In this document: positions 6,613 to 11,368 of the stretch, piece after piece
Position numbering within the stretch: the stretch's first letter is position 1
How the letters are laid out: each line of letters begins with the position of its first letter
DNA from: a virus
Direction: 5' to 3' (one strand)
Virus record (IMG/VR): IMGVR_UViG_3300032093_000012
Span: 103,476 to 167,475 of that record
Length of the DNA: 64,000 nucleotides
Notes under the pieces: generated by a model
Seen by the model: the letters and a program-made list of their open reading frames with translations, nothing else
Databases searched by the model: none
Told to the model about the DNA's origin: nothing
Made by a program: the position numbers and the translations under genes

Positions 6613-6638
6613 AAAATAATGTCTAATAGTTGACAGTT

Positions 6639-6680
6639 TTACAACTCTGGTGTATAAATAAAGTGATTCCAGAGTTGTAA
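6639..6680 (+). promoter_or_regulatory. late promoter inside a perfect 12-bp hairpin
   Basis: TTACAACTCTGG (6639-6650) pairs perfectly with CCAGAGTTGTAA (6669-6680). The 18-base loop holds TATAAATA (6653-6660), the T4-type late promoter element. As RNA read from upstream, the hairpin lacks a U tract. The element would start late transcripts just before the first tRNA. Confidence 0.65.
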
Positions 6681-6710
6681 TACTCTCGCTGTTTGACATT
6701 GTTGGTAAGA

Positions 6711-6858
6711 ATGTTGAGACAATCGAAAGGTTGTCTCTTCACGGATGCATCAGAACCCGAAGTGTGTGCACAATATTAACATAGAGGTAGGCTACTCAGC
6801 CCGTCTAAGTCGGCCGTAATTGACGGTGGTATTAGTAGTTAGATAGCTGGTGCATCTT
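6711..6858 (+). ncRNA. candidate structured RNA before the first tRNA
   Basis: No open frame of note. Several local hairpins are visible: GAGACAATC-GAAA-GGTTGTCTC (a GNRA tetraloop), GGCT-ACTC-AGCC and CCGT-AATTG-ACGG. A long-range pairing GATGCATC with GGTGCATC closes the last two. The pairs fit a folded RNA upstream of the tRNA array; identity unknown. Confidence 0.4.
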
Positions 6859-6870
6859 TGTAGAGACAAT

Positions 6871-6947
6871 GGACCCTTAGCTCATTTGGTTAGAGTAGCG
6901 GTCTTTTAAACCGTTGGTACTGGGTTCGAATCCCAGAGGGTCTACCA
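6871..6947 (+). tRNA. tRNA-Lys(UUU)
   Basis: Acceptor GGACCCT/AGGGTCT, anticodon arm GCGGT-CTTTTAA-ACCGT, standard T loop, encoded CCA. First gene of the tRNA array. Confidence 0.95.
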
Positions 6948-6964
6948 TAATATGGAGAAGTGTA

Positions 6965-7198
6965 ATGAAGAAGATCTTTTTAGCAAGCGCATGTGGATTA
7001 TTTTTGGCCGGTTGCAATGCAACTGTCTATGATAGTCGTCCATCAGTGTATGTTCCTCGGCCGGCAGTAGTCGTACCACCGGTGTATGCACCGTTGCCAC
7101 CGCCGCGTCCTTACTATGTTCGTCAACCTCGTAGAGAGTGTTTTACGACATGGGACCGTACTCCTTATGGGCTGCGCGAGCGAGTTGTCTGTCGTTAA
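6965..7198 (+). CDS. small proline-rich lipoprotein
   Basis: A 77-residue protein between two tRNA genes. The start at 6965 has GGAG 7 bases upstream; longer in-frame starts lie inside the tRNA. The N-terminus is a classic lipoprotein signal: MKK, a hydrophobic stretch, then lipobox LAGC with Cys at residue 17. The mature part is rich in Pro, Val, Tyr and Arg with two more Cys residues. It should be exported and lipid-anchored in the cell envelope. Envelope lipoproteins of this size in phages can block superinfection, but that is inference. Confidence 0.75.
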   Translation: MKKIFLASACGLFLAGCNATVYDSRPSVYVPRPAVVVPPVYAPLPPPRPYYVRQPRRECFTTWDRTPYGLRERVVCR

Positions 7199-7204
7199 AA
7201 GTTT

Positions 7205-7294
7205 GGAAGGGTGGCCGAGTGGTTTAAGGCTCCAGTCTTGAAAACTGGCGTAGGCGCAAGTCTACCGTGAGTTCGAATCTCACCTCTTCCGCCA
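7205..7294 (+). tRNA. tRNA-Ser(UGA)
   Basis: Long variable arm as expected for serine, anticodon arm CCAGT-CTTGAAA-ACTGG, encoded GCCA end. Confidence 0.95.
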
Positions 7295-7299
7295 AATAA

Positions 7300-7377
7300 C
7301 CCGTGTTAGTGTAGCGATCAAACATACCCGCCTTTCAAGCGTGGAGATCATGGGTTTGAATCCCATACGCGGGACCA
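7300..7377 (+). tRNA. tRNA-Glu(UUC)
   Basis: Acceptor CCCGTGT/ACGCGGG, anticodon loop CTTTCAA (one mismatch in the anticodon stem), T loop TTTGAAT, encoded CCA. Confidence 0.85.
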
Positions 7378-7381
7378 ATAC

Positions 7382-7457
7382 GGACCGTTAGCTGAGTTGG
7401 TTTTAGCAGGAGACTCTTAATCTCTTGACGGGGGTTCGAATCCCTCACGGTCTACCA
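7382..7457 (+). tRNA. tRNA-Lys(CUU)
   Basis: Acceptor GGACCGT/ACGGTCT, anticodon arm GGAGA-CTCTTAA-TCTCT, encoded CCA. Second lysine tRNA of the array. Confidence 0.92.
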
Positions 7458-7467
7458 AAAAGTTTAT

Positions 7468-7544
7468 TCGCTTGAACCCGAATGGGTATCGGGACCTGAC
7501 TGTTAATCAGGCCACTGTAGGTTCGAATCCTACCAAGCGAGCCA
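7468..7544 (+). tRNA. tRNA-Asn(GUU)
   Basis: Acceptor TCGCTTG/CAAGCGA, anticodon arm CCTGA-CTGTTAA-TCAGG, encoded GCCA. Confidence 0.95.
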
Positions 7545-7549
7545 AATTT

Positions 7550-7616
7550 GAAGTGTCGGCTTATAGCACTATAAATAAACCGATATATCATCACCGAGTG
7601 TTAGTGATGACGCTTC
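7550..7616 (+). ncRNA. candidate three-way-junction RNA
   Basis: GAAGTG (7550) pairs with CGCTTC (7611); directly inside are TCGG/CCGA (7556 and 7580) and TCATCAC/GTGATGA (7588 and 7604), an exact three-way junction between two tRNA genes. The AT-rich loop of the first arm also contains the late-promoter string TATAAATA (7570-7577), so part of this may be promoter rather than RNA. Confidence 0.4.
7570..7577 (+). promoter_or_regulatory. possible late promoter
   Basis: TATAAATA, exact T4-type late element, about 50 bases upstream of tRNA-Val and the 54-residue gene. It overlaps a candidate RNA fold. Confidence 0.5.
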
Positions 7617-7627
7617 AAGCCAATTAT

Positions 7628-7702
<75 letters not shown>

Positions 7703-7718
7703 TTTTATAGGATATATG

Positions 7719-7883
7719 ATGAATGAGTTTGTGATTGAAGTTGGTGATAAGCGTTTGCAAGTTCATGCAAACAATATGATTGAAGCTATTTACATAGCTA
7801 GATCATACAACCAAAAGCGACAAACTTATAGAGTAACAGATACAAAGACTGGAAAAACCGTAACAGGTATTCCACTTGATTAG
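7719..7883 (+). CDS. 54-residue protein between tRNAs, unknown
   Basis: A short gene between tRNA-Val and tRNA-Ala. AGGA lies 6 bases before ATG 7719 (an adjacent in-frame ATG at 7716 would sit too close). The product looks like a small alpha/beta protein with a Thr/Lys-rich end. Not recognised. Confidence 0.65.
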   Translation: MNEFVIEVGDKRLQVHANNMIEAIYIARSYNQKRQTYRVTDTKTGKTVTGIPLD

Positions 7884-7886
7884 TTC

Positions 7887-7962
7887 GGGGCCATAGCTCA
7901 GCTGGGAGAGCGCTTGATTTGCATTCAAGAGGTCTGCGGTTCGATCCCGCATGGCTCCACCA
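7887..7962 (+). tRNA. tRNA-Ala(UGC)
   Basis: Acceptor GGGGCCA/TGGCTCC, anticodon arm CTTGA-TTTGCAT-TCAAG, encoded CCA. Confidence 0.95.
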
Positions 7963-8022
7963 ATAACGGTTAGTCGCGATAAATAGACTCGCGTGGGCCC
8001 ACGGTTAGCCCATAACAGTTTC

Positions 8023-8098
<76 letters not shown>

Positions 8099-8104
8099 TA
8101 TTGA

Positions 8105-8179
8105 CGCAGAGTGGAGCAGTAGTAGCTCGTTTGGTTCATACCCAAAAGGCCGGTGGTGCAATTCCATCCTCTGCAACCA
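8105..8179 (+). tRNA. initiator tRNA-fMet(CAU)
   Basis: It has the unpaired C1-A72 ends that mark bacterial initiator tRNAs (acceptor CGCAGAG against CTCTGCA, then A and CCA), a D arm beginning TGGAGCAG as in bacterial initiators, and the anticodon loop TTCATAC. The T loop is TGCAATT rather than TTCAAAT. Phage-encoded initiators are uncommon. Confidence 0.9.
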
Positions 8180-8388
8180 ATTCACAGGGATGGGTTCCTG
8201 TGCGTCACCAACATCACCGATCGCACGGTCTGATGTTGGGTATAGTGACCAGCCACTGAGGTCTGGAGTGTGCGATCGTCTAACCCATAAAATCTGACAC
8301 GCGAAAAGGTGTCGCTGGATGGCAGTAACCAGCTATGTTATAAAACGGCTAATAGTAGCAAATATTAGTAGCCGTTTCATAACATATT
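8180..8388 (+). ncRNA. candidate structured RNA with pseudoknot
   Basis: Gene-free stretch of 209 bases. A hairpin 8204-8249 has arms GTCAC/GTGAC and CCAACATCA/TGATGTTGG. Its apical region CGATCGCAC (8218-8226) is perfectly complementary to GTGCGATCG (8270-8278), which would form a 9-bp pseudoknot. Further hairpins follow: GACAC/GTGTC, GCTGG/CCAGC and a long bulged one at 8337-8383. It matches no RNA family I can name. Confidence 0.5.
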
Positions 8389-8465
8389 GGCCTCGTAGCT
8401 CAGTTGGTTAGAGTGCCAGCCTGTCACGCTGGAAGTCGCCGGTTCGAGCCCGGTCGAGGTCGCCA
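8389..8465 (+). tRNA. tRNA-Asp(GUC)
   Basis: Acceptor GGCCTCG/CGAGGTC, anticodon arm CCAGC-CTGTCAC-GCTGG, encoded GCCA. Confidence 0.95.
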
Positions 8466-8466
8466 T

Positions 8467-8542
8467 TCCGGAATAGTTCAGCTGGTAGAACATCAGACTC
8501 TGAATCTGAGTGTCGGTGGTTCGAATCCATCTTCCGGATCCA
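8467..8542 (+). tRNA. tRNA-Gln(CUG)
   Basis: Acceptor TCCGGAA/TTCCGGA, anticodon arm TCAGA-CTCTGAA-TCTGA, encoded TCCA. Confidence 0.93.
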
Positions 8543-8547
8543 AGCTT

Positions 8548-8624
8548 GGGGAAGTGCGCTGGAGAGGCAACAGCAGGGTCTGCAAAACCTTCGAATGTCG
8601 GTTCGAATCCGATCTTCCCTTCCA
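8548..8624 (+). tRNA. tRNA-Cys(GCA)
   Basis: Acceptor GGGGAAG/CTTCCCT with discriminator T as usual for cysteine, anticodon arm AGGGT-CTGCAAA-ACCTT, encoded CCA. Confidence 0.93.
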
Positions 8625-8625
8625 T

Positions 8626-8702
8626 GTCTCGTTAGCTCAACTGAATAGAGCGTCGGTCTACGGAACCGAAGGTTGAGGGTTTGATTCCTTCACGGGACTC
8701 CA
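8626..8702 (+). tRNA. tRNA-Arg(ACG)
   Basis: Acceptor GTCTCGT/ACGGGAC, anticodon arm TCGGT-CT-ACG-GA-ACCGA, encoded TCCA. The A34 would need host TadA to become inosine. Confidence 0.93.
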
Positions 8703-8705
8703 TTT

Positions 8706-8780
8706 GCGGGTGTAGCTCAGTGGTAGAGCGTCACGTTGCCAACGTGAATGTCGTGGGTTCGACCCCCATTGCCCGCTCCA
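8706..8780 (+). tRNA. tRNA-Gly(GCC)
   Basis: Acceptor GCGGGTG/TGCCCGC with discriminator T, anticodon arm TCACG-TTGCCAA-CGTGA, encoded CCA. Confidence 0.95.
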
Positions 8781-8785
8781 ATAAT

Positions 8786-8862
8786 GCGCGTGTGACGGAA
8801 TTGGTATACGTATTAGTCTTAGAAACTAAGTTTTGCAGGTTCAAGTCCTGCCATGCGCACCA
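8786..8862 (+). tRNA. tRNA-Leu(UAG), short variable arm
   Basis: Acceptor GCGCGTG/CATGCGC, leucine-like D arm, anticodon arm TTAGT-CTTAGAA-ACTAA, encoded ACCA. The variable region is only about 5 bases, whereas leucine tRNAs normally carry a long variable arm. Confidence 0.88.
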
Positions 8863-8868
8863 TAAATT

Positions 8869-8980
8869 AGGTTCACTACAGCATATAGACATGATAATAG
8901 GAAAGTTCCGGTGTACAATTCCGGAGGACCTAAGGGTCTTAGTGTAATAGGCTAGCACGTCCTAACCTAAGTGTGAACCT
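8869..8980 (+). tRNA. permuted tRNA-Ile(GAU) in its closing stem
   Basis: The 3' half precedes the 5' half. Order: anticodon loop ATGATAA (8891-8897), stem TAGGA, T arm (8908-8924), acceptor 3' strand AGGACCT (8925-8931), two bases AA, acceptor 5' strand GGGTCTT (8934-8940), D arm GTGT/GCAC, anticodon 5' stem TCCTA (8960-8964). AGGACCT pairs fully with GGGTCTT (two G-U) and TCCTA with TAGGA. The whole is enclosed by AGGTTCAC (8869-8876) and GTGAACCT (8973-8980). TACAGCATAT follows the left arm. No CCA is encoded. The T loop is degenerate. Confidence 0.65.
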
Positions 8981-8991
8981 GCATAGTTTTA

Positions 8992-9108
8992 GGCTATCTA
9001 CAGCATATCTTTCGCCTTGTAAGCCGTAGGTCGTTGGTTCGAATCCAACTAGGAGCTCTTTGCTTCTATAGCTCAGCGGATAGAGCAACGTAAATGCATA
9101 GCCTGTTG
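8992..9108 (+). tRNA. permuted tRNA-Thr(UGU) in its closing stem
   Basis: The 3' half (9014-9057) precedes the 5' half (9062-9090). Acceptor strands TAGGAGC (9050-9056) and GCTTCTA (9062-9068) pair and are joined by only TCTTT. D arm GCTC/GAGC and T arm GTTGG-TTCGAAT-CCAAC are canonical. Joining G9090 to G9014 restores the anticodon arm ACGGC-CTTGTAA-GCCGT exactly. GGCTAT (8992-8997) and ATAGCC (9098-9103) close the unit; TACAGCATAT follows the left arm and TGTTGA the right arm. No CCA is encoded. Confidence 0.75.
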
Positions 9109-9118
9109 AAAATAAATG

Positions 9119-9146
9119 TTTACTTAATAAATCTTTATGGTATTAT
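9119..9146 (+). promoter_or_regulatory. candidate promoter for the Ro60-like gene
   Basis: TTTACT (9119-9124), 16 bases, TATTAT (9141-9146). It would give a structured leader of about 290 bases for the gene at 9442. Confidence 0.5.
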
Positions 9147-9163
9147 CAAGTTATAGAGTTTAA

Positions 9164-9226
9164 GGATCCGTACAGCATACTCGCCGTAAGGCACTTTTAT
9201 TGGAAAAAGCAAAGGGATCCTGTTGA
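9164..9226 (+). ncRNA. structured unit 3 (GGATCC-closed)
   Basis: GGATCC (9164-9169) and GGATCC (9215-9220) close a unit that begins with TACAGCATAC and ends with TGTTGA, as in the permuted Thr tRNA unit. The cargo is short: a GCC-GTAA-GGC hairpin and a CTTTT/AAAAG hairpin, no tRNA. Confidence 0.5.
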
Positions 9227-9231
9227 GTTTA

Positions 9232-9365
9232 AGATTGACCATACCGCAAAACATTTGACTCTTAGAGTCTTACAGCACTGATACAACTTTGCGAAGTTGT
9301 TATCCACGTGGATAGTTTCGAGGGTACACCACGTTAAAAAAGGAAAGTAGAAGTCAATCTGTTGA
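9232..9365 (+). ncRNA. structured unit 4
   Basis: AGATTGAC (9232-9239) pairs with GTCAATCT (9353-9360) and TGTTGA follows (9360-9365). Inside are GACTC/GAGTC, CAACTT/AAGTTG and the palindrome TATCCACGTGGATA, and the string TTACAGCA. Not recognised as a tRNA. Confidence 0.5.
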
Positions 9366-9370
9366 GTTTA

Positions 9371-9426
9371 GATTCAGTTCCGCATACATTACAGTCTCGA
9401 AAAACTGACAAAGTTGAATCTGTTGA
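9371..9426 (+). ncRNA. structured unit 5, at the Ro60-like start
   Basis: GATTCA (9371-9376) pairs with TGAATC (9415-9420), TGTTGA follows at once and then the ribosome site of the Ro60-like gene. CCGCATACATT followed by ACAG resembles the left part of unit 4. Confidence 0.45.
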
Positions 9427-9441
9427 AAAGGAGAAAGTGAA

Positions 9442-10875
9442 ATGACTACTTTTGTAAATGCTGTTGTTAATCAGTCTGCTCGTACTGAGAACGGGATGAA
9501 GGCTCGTCAGAATACTGCTAACGCACTTACTGACTTGTTTTTCAAGATCGGTGCTATGCGTGGCCAAAACGTAATCCCTGCTTGGACTGCAGCTCGCGTG
9601 CAAGATCCTGACTTAGCAGCTCGTGTTGCTCTGTGGGCACGTGACGTTCGTGGTGGGGCTGGCGAACGTAAGATCTTCCGCGATATTCTTGTTGATCTCG
9701 CTAACACTGACGCTTCTCAAGCAGCTGCTTTGGCACATAAGGTTCCTGAGCTTGGTCGCTGGGATGACCTACTTGTTCTCGTTGGTACTCCAATTGAAGA
9801 AGTAGCATTCTTTCGGATCAAGTGTGCCCTTGAAGATGAAAACGGTCTCTGCGCAAAGTGGATGCCTCGTCAGGGTGAAGTAGCTGCAAAGCTGCGTAAC
9901 TATCTTGGCTGGACTCCAAAGTTCTACCGTAAGCGTCTGGTTGAGCTGACTAAGGTTGTCGAGACTCAGATGTGTGCTAAGGACTGGGATAACATCAACT
10001 TCAGTCATGTTCCTTCTGTTGCATCTGCACGTTACAAGAAGGCTTTCGCTCGTCATACTGAAAAGTATAAGGAGTGGGCAGCTGCGCTTGTTTCTAAGGA
10101 TCCAGAAGTGCGCGAATCTGTAAAGGTTAACGCTGGTGCAGTGTATCCTTATGATGTATTGAAGGGTTTGTATAACGGTTATCATACTAACTATGATAAG
10201 GCAAACTACGATCACATCGTAGCGCAGTGGGAAGCACTTCCTAACTATATTGGCGATGCAAGCATCTTGCCATTGGTTGACGTTTCTGGATCTATGACTT
10301 CATCTGCGGGTGGTTATAGCTCTAAGTCAACTACTACATGTCTTGACGTAGCTGTGTCTCTTGGACTGTATCTTGCAGACAAGAACAAGGGTAAGTTCAA
10401 GGATACGTTCTTGACTTTCTCTAGCAAGCCTCAGCTGATGCACCTCAAGGGTAATATCCTTGATAAGCACCATCAGATGTGCACTTCTAAGTGGGAGATG
10501 AATACAAATCTCCACGTTGCTATCCAGAAGATCCTCGATGTAGCAATCGAGGGTTCTGTGCCTCAGGAAGAGATGCCTTCAATGCTTCTTATCCTGTCTG
10601 ATATGCAGTTTGATATGTGTACTAATTATGACGATTCTGCTATGCAGATGATCGCTCGTAAGTATGCTGATGCTGGTTATGTCGTGCCTAATATCGTGTT
10701 CTGGAACTTGAATGCACATGACAATGTGCCTGCTCGTTTCAACGATAAGGGTGTTGCGCTCGTGTCTGGTTTCTCACCAGCGATCGTCAAGGGTATCCTT
10801 GCCGCTGATCTTGATGACTTCACACCAGAAGCCATCATGCTAAAGACGATCATGAGTGATCGCTATGACTACTAA
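9442..10875 (+). CDS. DUF2828/Ro60 (TROVE)-like protein with vWA domain
   Basis: A 477-residue protein inside the tRNA array. The N-terminal two thirds are helical and start with the pattern TENGMKARQNTANALTDLFF, as in DUF2828 proteins, a family related in architecture to the TROVE/Ro60 RNA-binding proteins (helical-repeat ring plus vWA). The vWA domain begins near residue 275 with the metal-site motif DVSGSM. Ro60-type proteins bind Y RNAs and misfolded small RNAs, and bacterial Y RNAs often carry tRNA-like domains. GGAG precedes the ATG and follows the structured units directly. A role in handling the odd tRNAs next door is attractive but inferred; assignment to DUF2828 is from pattern only. 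Confidence 0.8.
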   Translation: MTTFVNAVVNQSARTENGMKARQNTANALTDLFFKIGAMRGQNVIPAWTAARVQDPDLAARVALWARDVRGGAGERKIFRDILVDLANTDASQAAALAHKVPELGRWDDLLVLVGTPIEEVAFFRIKCALEDENGLCAKWMPRQGEVAAKLRNYLGWTPKFYRKRLVELTKVVETQMCAKDWDNINFSHVPSVASARYKKAFARHTEKYKEWAAALVSKDPEVRESVKVNAGAVYPYDVLKGLYNGYHTNYDKANYDHIVAQWEALPNYIGDASILPLVDVSGSMTSSAGGYSSKSTTTCLDVAVSLGLYLADKNKGKFKDTFLTFSSKPQLMHLKGNILDKHHQMCTSKWEMNTNLHVAIQKILDVAIEGSVPQEEMPSMLLILSDMQFDMCTNYDDSAMQMIARKYADAGYVVPNIVFWNLNAHDNVPARFNDKGVALVSGFSPAIVKGILAADLDDFTPEAIMLKTIMSDRYDY

Positions 10876-10999
10876 ATGATGAGAGTTACGGCTCTTATTG
10901 TATGATCTAAGTACTAATTCTACGATCGGGTCGCGCGTAAGTTTCGTAGTACAGTCGCAATCTTAGACAACATTCGAGGTGACACGTGAGCCTCAGCAT
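10876..10999 (+). other. gene-free, structured stretch
   Basis: No open frame. Nested pairings TCTAAG/CTTAGA and CTACGA/TCGTAG, followed by TACAG as in the upstream units, then GAGG/CCTC. It may be part of the 3' untranslated region of the Ro60-like mRNA or another small RNA. Confidence 0.35.
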
Positions 11000-11090
11000 G
11001 GGTGGGCTGCAGAGACGGTGGTTCTGCGACGGACTGTAAATCCGTTCCCTAAGGGTAACACTGGAGGTTCGAATCCTTCCCCACCTACCA
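11000..11090 (+). tRNA. tRNA-Tyr(GUA)
   Basis: Acceptor GGGTGGG/CCCACCT, D stem GCAG/CTGC, anticodon arm ACGGA-CTGTAAA-TCCGT, long variable arm, encoded ACCA. Confidence 0.95.
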
Positions 11091-11091
11091 T

Positions 11092-11168
11092 GCCGTTGGG
11101 TCGGTAGTGGCTATCGAGACGGTTTCATACACCGTTTAAAGTTGTTTCGAGTACAACCCTCGGCACCA
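11092..11168 (+). tRNA. tRNA-Met(CAU), or Ile(CAU)
   Basis: D stem TCGG/TCGA, anticodon arm ACGGT-TTCATAC-ACCGT, T arm GTTGT-TTCGAGT-ACAAC, encoded ACCA. The acceptor GCCGTTG/CCTCGGC has mismatches at positions 5 and 6. It lacks the initiator C1-A72 feature. CAU could be elongator Met or, if lysidine-modified, Ile. Confidence 0.75.
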
Positions 11169-11174
11169 GTTTCT

Positions 11175-11332
11175 TGACGCATAGCTCAGAGGTAGAGCAA
11201 TAAAAGCAAAAAGAGCACTGCGACCCAGCTAGTGAAGGGGCTGTCCTGATAAGACAGTAGCAGCGAGGGGCGGAACCTCGGCGGTGCACCATAAGACAGG
11301 GGTGGAAGGATCGTTACCTTCTGCGCCAACCA
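11175..11332 (+). tRNA. outer tRNA split by a nested tRNA-Ile
   Basis: A 5' half (acceptor TGACGCA 11175-11181, D arm GCTC/GAGC to 11199) and a 3' half (GACAG, variable loop, T arm GAAGG-ATCGTTA-CCTTC 11305-11321, acceptor TGCGCCA 11322-11328, then ACCA) pair with one mismatch. They lack an anticodon 5' strand of their own, because a complete tRNA (11215-11291) sits between them. The nonamer ATAAGACAG occurs both in the inner anticodon arm (11249) and at the start of the outer 3' half (11291). It may be dead, or be rescued by processing. Confidence 0.5.
11215..11291 (+). tRNA. inner tRNA-Ile(GAU), aberrant D and T loops
   Basis: Acceptor GCACTGC/GCGGTGC, D stem CCC/GGG, anticodon arm CTGTC-CTGATAA-GACAG, T arm CGAGG-GGCGGAA-CCTCG, encoded ACCA. 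The D loop has no GG and the T loop no TTC, so both partners of the usual elbow contact are missing. Confidence 0.7.
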
Positions 11333-11368
11333 TTTACATAAATATTTTTTTATGTAGGAGTATTTTAG

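Noticed and set aside
8180-8388. tmRNA or a further split tRNA
   Set aside because: No alanine acceptor, no TTCGA T loop and no tag frame with suitable ends.
8869-9108. Group I intron in permuted intron-exon form as explanation for the reversed tRNAs
   Set aside because: The flanks are only about 20-30 bases per side, far too short for group I core helices, and no P7-like segments are seen.
9239-9352. A third permuted tRNA inside unit 4
   Set aside because: Hairpins are present but no pairing acceptor halves, no T arm and no seven-base anticodon loop could be assembled.
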